A stretch of DNA of 64,000 bases. Origin: UBA8079 sp965205535 (GTDB lineage: Bacteria; Pseudomonadota; Alphaproteobacteria; UBA6615). The stretch is from assembly GCA_965205535.1 (NCBI GenBank), contig CBDBHH010000005.1:2542001-2606000 (forward strand). Reading direction: 5' to 3'. The stretch's first letter is position 1, and every line of letters starts with the position of its first letter. Both the position numbers and the translations under genes were made by a program. Below are positions 1 to 7,828 of the stretch, piece after piece. The notes beneath the pieces were generated by a model, which saw only the letters and a program-made list of their open reading frames with translations, made no database searches and had not been told where the DNA came from.

Positions 1-1
1 G

Positions 2-826
2 CGCATGACAGAAGTCGCCGCGGACATGCGCGCACGCACGGACAAGCCCTTTGCCATTAACTTCCTGCTGTTCGTGGACAATCAGGAATCCTTTGCCGCG
101 GCGCTCGAGGACGCCCCCGCGATGATGGCGTTCGCGTGGCCGTCCGGCGGGCAGGACCTGTCACCCTGGTTCGACCGCGCCCATGAGGCCGGCAGCAAGA
201 TGATGTTTATGGCCGACAGCGTGGAAGGTGCGCGCCGCGGCGCCGATGCCGGTGCCGATCTCATCGTCGCCCAGGGCACCGAGGGCGGCGGCCATGTGGC
301 ATGGATGGCGGCGTCGGTTCTGGTGCCGATGATCGTGGATGCCGTGGCGCCGGTGCCGGTGCTGGCGGCGGGCGGCATCGCCGACGGGCGTGGGCTGGCC
401 TCTGCCCTGGCCCTGGGAGCGGAGGGTGCATTGTTGGGCACGCGGTTCCTGGCGACGGTGGAATCGCCGCTTCATCCGAACTTCAAACAGGCGATCCTCG
501 ACAGCGACGGCCACGACACGGTGCTGACGGAGATTCCCGACATCGCCGGCGGCCGGGTCTGGCCCGGTGCCATGGCGCGGGCGTTGCGCAACGGCTTCAT
601 CGACCGCTGGGCGTGGCGCGAGTGGGCGCTGCGGCAAGATCAGAAAAGCGCTGCCGCGGCACTGAAGGCGGCGCAGCAGGTGGGCGATATCGACGAAGGC
701 TCGCTGCTGATCGGGCAGGATGCCGGGCTGATCGACGATCTGCCCGCGGCGGGCGATCTCATCGCCCGCATGGTGGCCGAAGCCGAAGAGATCATGTCCG
801 CGCGGTTGCCCGGGCTGGTCGGCTGA
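2..826 (+). CDS. Nitronate monooxygenase / 2-nitropropane dioxygenase family, 5'-truncated by window edge
   Basis: FMN-dependent TIM-barrel enzyme that would oxidise alkyl nitronates. The visible part carries the family landmarks: GTEGGGH at about residues 91-97 counted from the first visible Met (the His region near FMN), AAGGIADGRG at 121-130 and GTRF at 145-148, the FMN-phosphate-binding half of the barrel. The frame is open to the left edge, and about 275 codons are visible against a usual length near 320 aa, so the N-terminal strand and start codon lie outside the window. The Met at position 5 is probably internal. The gene converges on cinA with only three bases between the stop codons. 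The substrate is unknown; many family members are general nitronate detoxifiers. Confidence 0.85.
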   Translation, partial: RMTEVAADMRARTDKPFAINFLLFVDNQESFAAALEDAPAMMAFAWPSGGQDLSPWFDRAHEAGSKMMFMADSVEGARRGADAGADLIVAQGTEGGGHVAWMAASVLVPMIVDAVAPVPVLAAGGIADGRGLASALALGAEGALLGTRFLATVESPLHPNFKQAILDSDGHDTVLTEIPDIAGGRVWPGAMARALRNGFIDRWAWREWALRQDQKSAAAALKAAQQVGDIDEGSLLIGQDAGLIDDLPAAGDLIARMVAEAEEIMSARLPGLVG

Positions 827-829
827 GGG

Positions 830-2023
830 CTAGTCCGCCGGGTCCAGGCGCTTGCGCAGCAGATCCAGCAGTGTGATCACCGCGTAGGAACGCATCCGGC
901 TTAAGACGCCAGGCAGGGCGACCGTTTTTGCGTGGTCGCCATCGGGTAGTGCCACGGCCGCGAACACGGTGCCCGGCGGGTGGGCCTCGGGGTCGCTCGG
1001 CCCGATAACGGCGATGCCGATATCGGTGCCGATGGCATCACGCGCGGCCCGTGCGGCGATGGTGGCGCCGTCTTCTCCATCCAGATTACCGACCTGGGAA
1101 ACAACGCCGCCTCTGAAGATTTCCATATTCGGATCGAGCGCCGTAATGCGGGTCGCCAGAATACCGCCGGTCAGGCTCTCGCCGGCGGCCACGGTGAGGC
1201 TGCGTCCGCGCAGCATGTCGAGCACGACCGATTCCATGGTCTCGTCGTCATAGCCGAAAATATGATCGCCGATCGCCGCGTTGATCAGCTCGACCTCGGC
1301 ATCGACGATCTTTTCCACGGCGGCCTGGCTCTCTGCCTTCGCCGTGACGCGTACCTTGATCCCCTCGATGCCGCTCGCCTGGAAGGCGATGGTCGCATGG
1401 CCGCTTTCGTCCAGCGCAACCACATGGTCGGCCAGGGTCTCGGCCAGCGCGGACTCGCCATAGCCCCAGGTGCGGATGACCCGGGAGTGGATGACGGACG
1501 TCTCGCCCGAACGGCGGCGCAGATCGTCGAGCACCGTGCCCTCCATCATCTCGCGCATCTCATGGGGCACGCCCGGCACCGCGTAGATCACCTTGTCTCC
1601 GACCGGGCAGACCAGCCCCGGCGCGGTGCCGGGCATTTGTTCGATGGTCGCAGCCCCCGCGGGTACATCGGCCTGGCGGAGGTTGTTCTCCGGCATGGGC
1701 CGACCGCGGCCCTCGAAGATGTCGCGGATATGCTCGGCGATCGTGTCGTCGCGCACCATCTCGACACCCATGATCTTCGCGATCACGTCGCGGGTGATGT
1801 CGTCCTGGGTCGGGCCCAGCCCGCCGCAACAGATGACCGCGTCGGAACGCTCCAGCGCCTGGCGGATGGTGGCCTCCATGCGGTCGAAATTGTCGCCCAC
1901 CTTTACCTGAAACAGGGAGTCGATCCCGATCAGGGCGAGGTTCTCACCGATCCAGGAAGAATTTGTGTCCACGATCTGGCCGAGCAGCAACTCGGTGCCG
2001 ACGGCGACGACTTCACAACGCAT
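830..2023 (-). CDS. cinA: CinA-like protein (MoCF-biosynthesis domain + CinA C-terminal domain)
   Basis: 397 aa. The N-terminal MoCF-type domain starts with EVVAVGTELLLG and contains CGGLGPTQDD and PGVPHEM. The C-terminal CinA/PncC-type domain contains AAGESLTGG near residue 300, the amide-hydrolase Ser motif usually written AESCTGG, here with Leu in place of Cys. Family members hydrolyse ADP-ribose and/or deamidate NMN (pyridine nucleotide salvage). The frame is open for another 39 codons upstream, but the Met at 2023 is chosen because MRCEVVAVGTELL is where family homology begins; a longer start would run into the preceding gene's 3' end. Convergent with the nitronate monooxygenase and co-directional with the DinB-like gene upstream. 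Confidence 0.88.
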   Translation of the reverse strand: MRCEVVAVGTELLLGQIVDTNSSWIGENLALIGIDSLFQVKVGDNFDRMEATIRQALERSDAVICCGGLGPTQDDITRDVIAKIMGVEMVRDDTIAEHIRDIFEGRGRPMPENNLRQADVPAGAATIEQMPGTAPGLVCPVGDKVIYAVPGVPHEMREMMEGTVLDDLRRRSGETSVIHSRVIRTWGYGESALAETLADHVVALDESGHATIAFQASGIEGIKVRVTAKAESQAAVEKIVDAEVELINAAIGDHIFGYDDETMESVVLDMLRGRSLTVAAGESLTGGILATRITALDPNMEIFRGGVVSQVGNLDGEDGATIAARAARDAIGTDIGIAVIGPSDPEAHPPGTVFAAVALPDGDHAKTVALPGVLSRMRSYAVITLLDLLRKRLDPAD

Positions 2024-2060
2024 GGGAATACTCGCTTTTGGAGTGAAACTTAAACTGGCT

Positions 2061-2588
2061 CTAAACCGGCATCGGCGGCAGGCCGCCTTCGCGCAGGGCG
2101 CGCTCATAGACCGGGATGTCGATGGAGGGCTGCTGGGCACCGGCCTGGCCGAACATGTCGGATATCCAGCCCCGGTGGTAGGCGCCGTGCATGGCCAGAT
2201 GGGTTATGCACATGGCCCGGGACAGGGAGCCCGTGTTGCCGCCGATCAGCTCGTAATCGATGATCTCTTCCAGCTCTTCGGCACCCAGGCTGTCGACATA
2301 CGCGCCGAGCGTCTTGTCCATCTCGCGCCGCGCGGACCAGAGCGCATCGAATTCCTCGATCTTCACGTCGCGCAGCGTCTTGTAGTCGTGGGCCTGGCCG
2401 GTCATATGTCCCATCCACATCACGTCGACATTCCACAGATGATGCAGGCTCACATAGATCGAGACCAGCGGCGTGGGCCGTTCCTTCTTGACCTCCTCGG
2501 GCGGCAGCTCGGAGACCTTCTGGTACATCTCCTCATTGGCCCAGGCGTTGAAATCAATCAGCGTGCGCAGATAGCTCTTGTCGTGCAT
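2061..2588 (-). CDS. DinB/YfiT-family putative metal-binding protein
   Basis: 175 aa four-helix-bundle protein of the DinB superfamily. It begins like other members (Tyr-Leu-Arg-Thr-Leu followed by FNAWANEEMY). The three metal-ligand histidine positions are filled: His in SLHHLWN near residue 49, and the paired histidines in AMHGAYHRG near 134-138. DinB-type proteins often act as thiol or small-molecule transferases or DNA-damage-induced proteins; the actual reaction here cannot be read from sequence. The start has an acceptable ribosome site (GGGAGCAACGCCA ahead of ATG). Its 3' end lies 37 bp before cinA on the same strand, so they may be cotranscribed. Confidence 0.8.
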   Translation of the reverse strand: MHDKSYLRTLIDFNAWANEEMYQKVSELPPEEVKKERPTPLVSIYVSLHHLWNVDVMWMGHMTGQAHDYKTLRDVKIEEFDALWSARREMDKTLGAYVDSLGAEELEEIIDYELIGGNTGSLSRAMCITHLAMHGAYHRGWISDMFGQAGAQQPSIDIPVYERALREGGLPPMPV

Positions 2589-2650
2589 TGGCGTTGCTCC
2601 CTTGGCGGCCAGTCAAGCATACGGGGAATGCTTTCGCCAACGCGATCCGC

Positions 2651-2914
2651 TCATACCTGCTGCTTCAGTTTCGCCTTGAACATCCGGTCCCGCTTGATCG
2701 CGGTCTCCCGGCGTAGCGCATCGCCATGGGGCAGGGGGCCTTCGGTGTGGATTACCGCCCAAGGGCCGCGCCCGCGGGTGAATTTCGCGCCGCTGCCGTC
2801 ATTGTGGGCGGCCAGCCGTGCAGAAACATCCTTGGCGATGCCGGTGTAGGTCGTGCCGGCGTCGTTGCGCAGCACGTAGACGAAGAAATCCGCCTGGGCG
2901 TTCCCGTCGGGCAT
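2651..2914 (-). CDS. GIY-YIG domain small putative nuclease
   Basis: 87 aa, made almost entirely of one GIY-YIG fold of the YhbQ/UPF0213 type. The paired-Tyr motif appears as FVYVLR near residue 12 and YTGIAKDV near 23. The catalytic-Arg helix (ARLAAHN) follows, then the KFTRGRGPW turn typical of the short stand-alone subfamily, and a C-terminal Glu (RRETAIK) in the metal-binding position. Proteins of this size are small nucleases of unsettled role. The gene begins 2 nt after the stop codon of slyX, so the two form a short operon. Confidence 0.88.
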   Translation of the reverse strand: MPDGNAQADFFVYVLRNDAGTTYTGIAKDVSARLAAHNDGSGAKFTRGRGPWAVIHTEGPLPHGDALRRETAIKRDRMFKAKLKQQV

Positions 2915-2916
2915 TT

Positions 2917-3126
2917 CTAGTAGTGGGGCGGCGGCGGTTCGTCAGGGCCCTTGCCGGGGACCGTGTCCTCGACATGCAGCACCCGGTCGGTCAGCCGCCG
3001 GAGTTGCTCGCGGAACAAGTCGATCACGCGGGCCTGCTCGGCCACCACGCCGGACAGTTCGTCGAGCGTGTGTTCCTGCTGGGCAAGGCGCGATTCCAGA
3101 TCGGCGATCTTCTCGGCGTCGGACAT
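2917..3126 (-). CDS. slyX: SlyX family protein
   Basis: 69 aa. Predicted to be one continuous coiled-coil with heptad leucines (IADLESRLAQQEHTLDEL onward), ending in the Pro-rich tail EPPPPHY that marks SlyX proteins. Function is unknown in all bacteria; the name comes from linkage to slyD. The length matches the family norm of about 70 aa. First gene of a two-gene operon with the GIY-YIG gene. Upstream lies a palindromic repeat (3189-3282), leaving about 60 bp for a promoter. Confidence 0.9.
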   Translation of the reverse strand: MSDAEKIADLESRLAQQEHTLDELSGVVAEQARVIDLFREQLRRLTDRVLHVEDTVPGKGPDEPPPPHY

Positions 3127-3188
3127 GCAGAGAGGTTAGCAGTAGCGTCTGATTCACGACCAATCGTCGTTTCCACGCAGGCTTCATG

Positions 3189-3282
3189 CTTCGAGACGGC
3201 GCTGCGCGCCTCCTCAGCATGAGGGTTGAGAGCATCCTCACCCTGAGGAGGGGCCATTCGCAGAATGCGCCCCGTCTCGAAG
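3189..3282. repeat. Imperfect palindromic intergenic repeat, family A copy 1
   Basis: Begins CTTCGAGACGGCGC and ends with the inverted form CGTCTCGAAG. The inner arms read CTCCTCAGCATGAGG and CCTCACCCTGAGGAGG. The same element recurs at 23898-23980. Such elements can fold into long hairpins and are common between alphaproteobacterial genes. It sits 8 bp beyond the thiolase stop codon and upstream of slyX. Confidence 0.8.
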
Positions 3283-3290
3283 GGCGAGGA

Positions 3291-4529
3291 CTACCGCCCC
3301 AGCACGGTCACCACGGTCGCGGCTTCCTCGATGCCGAAGAATCCGCCGCCGTTTTCCGCCGCGGCGATCCGCGCGCCCTCGACCTGGCGGTCGCCGGCCT
3401 CGCCTCGCAATTGCGTGACTAGCTCGTGGATCTGGATCGCACCCGTGGCGCCGATCGGGTGGCCTTTCGACAGCAAGCCGCCGGATGTGTTCACCGGGAT
3501 GCGCCCGCCGAGCTTCGTCTCGCCGCTTTCCGCCAGCGCGCCGCCTTCGCCGCGCGCGCAGAAGCCCATGTTCTCGACCTGCACGATCTCCGCATAGGCC
3601 GACGCGTCATGCACCTCGGCCACGTCCACGTCCTTCGGGTCGACCCCGGCCTGCTCGTAGGCCCGCTCGGCGGCCATACGGCCGATATGGTGCTCGAAAT
3701 CGTCCGGATCCCGGTCCATGCCGCTGACCACGGCGGTACCGAGAACCTTGACCGCGCGGGACTTGTCGAACCGGTCGATTGTGTCGCCGGTACACAAGAC
3801 CAGCGCGCCCGCACCATCGAACAAGGGCGCGCACATGGAGCGCGTCAGAGGCCAGGAGATCAGCCGGTCGGCCATCACCTCGTCGACGGAGAAATCCTTC
3901 TGGTATTGCGCCAGTGGGTTGAGGGTCGAGTGGAAGTGGCTCTTGGCCGCGGCGGCCGCGATCTGCCGCTGGGTCGTGCCGAAATGCTTCATATGCTGAC
4001 GCGCGAGTGCGGCGTAGATATCCATGAAGACGCTGCGCTCGCCGGAATCCTCGCCCGCCTCGGGCGGCAGCGCCAGGCCTTCGCCGAGCGACAGCCGCCG
4101 CGCCTCGGTCTCCTCTTGCGTATGCACGTCCCAGCCGCCGCGAAACGCCTGGAACATCAATTCGCGCTTCTCCGGGTAGAACATCTTCTCCGAGCCCGCG
4201 ACCAGCGCCACCCCGGCCATGCCCGCCTTGAGATAGGCGAACGCCTGGTTCAGCCCGGTCGATGACGAGCAGCAGGCGTTCTCCACATTCACGATGGGGA
4301 TCGACTGGAAGCCCATGGAGCGCAACGCGCACTGGCCGCGCACGGTGTTCTGCCCCTCCATCATCCCCTGACGGGTGTTGGAGAACCAGGCGGCCTCGAT
4401 ATCCTCGAGCTTCGCCCCCGCATCGGTGAGCGCCGTGTTCACCGCATCGTCCGTGAGCTGTTTGACGCTCTTGTCGGGGAATTTGCCGAGCGGCGTCATG
4501 CCGATGCCGACGATGTAGATGTCCGTCAT
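3291..4529 (-). CDS. SCP-x type thiolase / acetyl-CoA acetyltransferase family protein
   Basis: 412 aa. A thiolase-fold enzyme of the SCP2/SCP-x class, expected to cleave or condense 3-oxoacyl-CoA. The nucleophile Cys lies in NVENACCSSS (C86/C87), the His motif in AEVHDASAYAE near 310, and the C-terminal GHPIGATG near 360 is intact. The C-terminal Cys-Gly loop of classical thiolases is replaced by AAENGGGFFG, as in SCP-x homologs. The ATG at 4529 is chosen because AAGGA lies 7-11 nt upstream and homology begins there; the frame is open to 4640. Such proteins are often paired with an OB-fold DUF35 partner, but none is adjacent here. Divergent from the racemase-like pair. Confidence 0.87.
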   Translation of the reverse strand: MTDIYIVGIGMTPLGKFPDKSVKQLTDDAVNTALTDAGAKLEDIEAAWFSNTRQGMMEGQNTVRGQCALRSMGFQSIPIVNVENACCSSSTGLNQAFAYLKAGMAGVALVAGSEKMFYPEKRELMFQAFRGGWDVHTQEETEARRLSLGEGLALPPEAGEDSGERSVFMDIYAALARQHMKHFGTTQRQIAAAAAKSHFHSTLNPLAQYQKDFSVDEVMADRLISWPLTRSMCAPLFDGAGALVLCTGDTIDRFDKSRAVKVLGTAVVSGMDRDPDDFEHHIGRMAAERAYEQAGVDPKDVDVAEVHDASAYAEIVQVENMGFCARGEGGALAESGETKLGGRIPVNTSGGLLSKGHPIGATGAIQIHELVTQLRGEAGDRQVEGARIAAAENGGGFFGIEEAATVVTVLGR

Positions 4530-4674
4530 GGTCACATTCCTTGTTTGGGAGCAAATATTGCCCCGAACCGCCGGATGACACCAGAACCCGCGAAACATTG
4601 CTCGCCGGTTGAGACCGCCTCTACCGTCCCGTCGCGCCAACGCCTAAAGTGCCGGAAAGAAGGGGAGCACAAAC

Positions 4675-5328
4675 ATGCCGGTACGTATCGGGGCGGTGTC
4701 GCCCATGGACAATGCGATGGACGCGATCAGCGACGCCTTCGCGGAGCTGTGGCCGGAGGCCGAGCTGTTCCATGTGCTCGATGAGTCCCTGTATCTCGAT
4801 TTCGCGGGCGGCAAGCCCCAGACCGACGAGACCGGCGAACGGGTTTCCAAGCTGCTGCACTATTCCGCCGACTGCCATGCCGACGGGCTTCTGTTCACCG
4901 GGTCGGTGTTCGGGCGCTGGGTCGAGGCGGCGCGGGCGGATATGAATATTCCCTGCCTGACGTCCCACGAGGCGATGATCGAGGAGGCGGTGGCGCAGGG
5001 TTCGCGCCTCGGCATCCTGACGACCGCGCCGGGGTCGCTGAAATGCCTGGTCGAGGATATCGACCGCTATTCCAAGGAACAGGGCAAGGACGTGACCATC
5101 ACCGACCATATCGAGGACGCGGCCCGGCCGATCATCCTCGCCGGCGACGTCGAGACCCATGACAAGATGGTCGCCGCCGCGGCAGACAAGATCACCGATT
5201 GCGATTGCCTGATGCTCGGCCAGTTCTCCATGACGGGTGCCATGAAACGCTTCACCGCCATGCCCGACCGGCCGGTGCTCACCTCGGCCCACACCGCCGT
5301 GCGCAAGCTCCAGCGACTGCTGGGATAG
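4675..5328 (+). CDS. Asp/Glu racemase-superfamily protein, copy 1, without canonical catalytic cysteines
   Basis: 217 aa pseudosymmetric alpha/beta protein of the aspartate/glutamate/hydantoin racemase and arylmalonate decarboxylase superfamily. The first-cysteine loop reads LLFTGSVFGR (about residues 72-81) and the second LMLGQFSM (about 184-191), so where racemases carry Cys this copy has Thr/Gly and Gln. Cys-Asp-Cys just before the second loop might substitute. A GGGGAG ribosome site precedes the ATG. The next gene, 4 bp downstream, is a clear paralog, so the two probably form a heteromer or act on related substrates. Substrate unknown; the missing cysteines argue against simple racemisation. 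Confidence 0.78.
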   Translation: MPVRIGAVSPMDNAMDAISDAFAELWPEAELFHVLDESLYLDFAGGKPQTDETGERVSKLLHYSADCHADGLLFTGSVFGRWVEAARADMNIPCLTSHEAMIEEAVAQGSRLGILTTAPGSLKCLVEDIDRYSKEQGKDVTITDHIEDAARPIILAGDVETHDKMVAAAADKITDCDCLMLGQFSMTGAMKRFTAMPDRPVLTSAHTAVRKLQRLLG

Positions 5329-5332
5329 GGAC

Positions 5333-6007
5333 ATGTCGACAATCCGCATCGGCGTCGTGTCACCCACCGAGGTGGCGTTTCCCACTGTGTGCGCGGCGTT
5401 TGCCGATCTCTGGCCCGAGGCAGAAATCGCCTGCCAGCTCGACCAGTCGCTGTATCTGGACTTCATCAACGACGATTTCAGCATCCCCGACCCGATGCCC
5501 GAGGCGGCCTTTGATCGTGTCGCGTCGGTCCTGCGCTACAGCCGGGATTGCCGGGTCGACGGCATCATCTTCTGTGGCTCGGTGTTTGGCCGGCTGGTGG
5601 AGGTGGGGCGCGAGGCCCTCGATGTGCCGGTGCTGACCTCCTATGAGGGGATGATCGAGGCAGCCTTCGCCAACGGCCCGCGCATGGGCATCCTCGCCAC
5701 GGCGCCGGGGACGATCAGTTGCCTTTCCGACGACATCGAACGTTACGCCGGCGAACGTGGCCTGGAATACACGGTTTCGGGAAAGGTCGCCGAGGGCGCC
5801 TTCGAGACCCTGGTCGGCGGCGATCGTCCGGGACATGACGATATCGTTGTGGTTGCCGCCGAAACCATCACCGACTGTGACAGCCTGTTGCTCGGCCAGT
5901 TCTCCATGGGGCTGGTGCCTCAGAAAATCGAGCCCGTCGAGGGTCGACCCGTGCTGACGGCACCGCATACCGCCGTTGCGAAAATGCGTGCGCTGCTCTC
6001 AGCATGA
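5333..6007 (+). CDS. Asp/Glu racemase-superfamily protein, copy 2
   Basis: 224 aa paralog of the preceding gene, sharing the RIG-VSP start, the SLYLDF segment, GSVFGR, the SLLLGQFSM loop and the terminal PVLTAPHTAV. Here the first loop reads FCGS, so one cysteine is present near the canonical first position, but the second is again Gln (LGQFSM). Starts 4 bp after copy 1 (GGGA ahead of the ATG). An EamA-type permease follows 17 bp downstream and could move the substrate or product. The pair may be a gene duplication that split a one-chain enzyme into complementary halves; this is inference. Confidence 0.78.
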   Translation: MSTIRIGVVSPTEVAFPTVCAAFADLWPEAEIACQLDQSLYLDFINDDFSIPDPMPEAAFDRVASVLRYSRDCRVDGIIFCGSVFGRLVEVGREALDVPVLTSYEGMIEAAFANGPRMGILATAPGTISCLSDDIERYAGERGLEYTVSGKVAEGAFETLVGGDRPGHDDIVVVAAETITDCDSLLLGQFSMGLVPQKIEPVEGRPVLTAPHTAVAKMRALLSA

Positions 6008-6024
6008 ACGTGTAGGGTCAAGGC

Positions 6025-6951
6025 ATGTCCGAACCTGTTGCCCTGCGCATGACCGCCTTCGAGTGGGTTCTGCTTTTCATCCTCGGCGGGCTGTGGGGCG
6101 GGACCTTCTTCTTCAACGCCATCGCGATCCCCGAGCTGCCGCCGCTGGTCGTTATTCTGTGCCGCGTCGCACTGGCGACGGTGATCTTGTGGTTCTTCGT
6201 ATTCGCCGGCGGACTGAAGGTCCCGCGCGATCGTTCCAGCTGGATGGCTTTGCTGATCATGGCGGCGCTTAACTCGGCGCTGCCGTTTTTTCTGATTGCC
6301 TGGGGTCAGGTGCACATTCCCAGCGGGTTGGCGTCGATCATGATCGGAACGACCCCGTTGTTCGCGGTGGTCGCGGCCCATTTCTGGACGAGCGACGAGC
6401 GCATGACGCCGGGCAAGGTGTTGGGCGTGCTCGCGGGGCTGGTCGGCGTCGTGGTGTTGATCGGGCCGCAATTCCTGGGCGAGATCGGCAAGGACCTCCT
6501 GGGCCAGCTCTCCGTGCTGGGGGCGGCGGTCTGTTATGCGGTCTCGGCGATTTACGGCCGCACCTTCGCGAGGCGCGAGATGCCGCCGATGATGGTTGCC
6601 ACCGGCCAGATGACCATGGCGACGCTCCTGCTGCTGCCCTTCGCATTGGTGATCGACCGGCCGTGGGAACTCGCAAACCCAAGCCCGCAGGCATGGGGGG
6701 CGGTCGTCGGGCTTGCCGTGCTGTCCACCTCTTTCGCCTATCTGATCTTCTTCCGGATCCTGACCCGCGCCGGCGCGGTCAATATCCTGCTGGTGAACTT
6801 CCTGGTGCCGGTCAGCGCGATCCTGCTCGGGGTGTTCATTCTTGGTGAGGTGCTCACCACCGAACAAATGATCGGCATGGGCTGCATTGCCCTGGGCCTT
6901 GCGCTCATCGACGGCCGGTTGTTTCAGAGCCGAAAAGCGAAGGCCGACTAG
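6025..6951 (+). CDS. EamA/DMT-family permease
   Basis: 308 aa inner-membrane protein with about ten hydrophobic segments in two EamA repeats (roughly residues 12-145 and 158-300). The first repeat contains GGLWGGTFFF, the second the conserved start LGAAVCYAVSAIYGR. Members export amino acids or metabolites, or take up small solutes; the substrate cannot be deduced. AGGGTCAAGGC lies just upstream of the ATG. Probably the third gene of an operon with the two racemase-fold proteins. Its stop codon overlaps that of the convergent FAH gene within the palindrome CTAG (6948-6951). Confidence 0.87.
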   Translation: MSEPVALRMTAFEWVLLFILGGLWGGTFFFNAIAIPELPPLVVILCRVALATVILWFFVFAGGLKVPRDRSSWMALLIMAALNSALPFFLIAWGQVHIPSGLASIMIGTTPLFAVVAAHFWTSDERMTPGKVLGVLAGLVGVVVLIGPQFLGEIGKDLLGQLSVLGAAVCYAVSAIYGRTFARREMPPMMVATGQMTMATLLLLPFALVIDRPWELANPSPQAWGAVVGLAVLSTSFAYLIFFRILTRAGAVNILLVNFLVPVSAILLGVFILGEVLTTEQMIGMGCIALGLALIDGRLFQSRKAKAD

Positions 6952-7802
6952 CCCTCGGCGATCCCGTTCACCAGGGTGCCGACATTCTCGATGTGGATCT
7001 CGCAGCTGTCGCCGACCTGCATGAAGATCTGCGGCTCGCGCGATTGCCCCACACCCGACGGCGTGCCGGATGCGATGACGTCACCCGCCTGTAACTCGGA
7101 AATATGGGACACATAGGAGATCGTCGTCGCCACGTCGAAGATCATGTCGCGGGTGTTGGCCGATTGCAGGGTTTCGCCGTTGAGCACGGTCGAGATGTCG
7201 AGCACCTGAGGATCGGGAATTTCATCCGCGGTCACCATCCAGGGGCCGAAGCCGCCGGTGCCCTGGAAGTTCTTGCCCGGCACGACCTGGGCCGTGTGGT
7301 ACTGCCAGTCCCGCGCGCTGCCTTCATTGAAGCAGGAATAGCCCGCCACATAGTCGAGCGCGTCTTCCTTGCTGATGTAGCGACCCGGCTTGCTGATGAT
7401 GACCGCCAGCTCGCACTCATAGTCGAGCTTGTTGACCACGGGTGATTTGAGAATCGGCTGGTTGTGCCCGACCAGTGTGTCGGCGTAGCGGCCGAAGATC
7501 ATCGGATGCTCTGTCTTGGAGCGCGGCAGCCCGGCGTCGATCGCCTCCTGGAGATGGTCCATATAGTTCACCCCGACGCACCAGATATGATCCGGGTCGG
7601 GAATAACGGGCAGATAGGTCACACCGTCGAGCGCGTGATCGGGTGTCTCGCCGGCGAACTCGGCCATTTCGTCGACCCGTGCTGCGGCGATCAGTTCGCG
7701 CAGGGATGTCACGCCGGCGCGGCCTGTCAGGTCGACAATGCCATCATCTGTCGCGAGACCGACACGGGCGCCGGAACCGGCATCATAGGTGAGTAGTTTC
7801 AT
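6948..7802 (-). CDS. Fumarylacetoacetate hydrolase (FAH) family protein
   Basis: 284 aa. The C-terminal FAH domain covers about residues 75-283. Metal-binding carboxylates are visible in LDYECELAVII near 130, with the FNEGSARDWQ segment and the C-terminal SGTPSGVG loop. Family enzymes cleave or decarboxylate 2-oxo/enol acids in catechol, homoprotocatechuate or lactone degradation (for example ureidoglycolate lyase-like and 2-keto-3-deoxy-fuconate pathways). The ATG at 7802 is preferred: MKLLTYDAG is the usual family start, and the longer open frame crosses the neighbouring gene. Last gene of a minus-strand operon with the E1 and ThDP enzymes, suggesting they act on one 2-oxo-acid pathway. Confidence 0.87.
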   Translation of the reverse strand: MKLLTYDAGSGARVGLATDDGIVDLTGRAGVTSLRELIAAARVDEMAEFAGETPDHALDGVTYLPVIPDPDHIWCVGVNYMDHLQEAIDAGLPRSKTEHPMIFGRYADTLVGHNQPILKSPVVNKLDYECELAVIISKPGRYISKEDALDYVAGYSCFNEGSARDWQYHTAQVVPGKNFQGTGGFGPWMVTADEIPDPQVLDISTVLNGETLQSANTRDMIFDVATTISYVSHISELQAGDVIASGTPSGVGQSREPQIFMQVGDSCEIHIENVGTLVNGIAEG

Positions 7803-7828
7803 CTTGCTATTCCTCTGGTGACAGACGT

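Noticed and set aside
980..2053. 357-codon open frame on the plus strand over cinA
   Set aside because: Lies wholly antisense to cinA, has no family motifs and arises from GC-rich codon bias.
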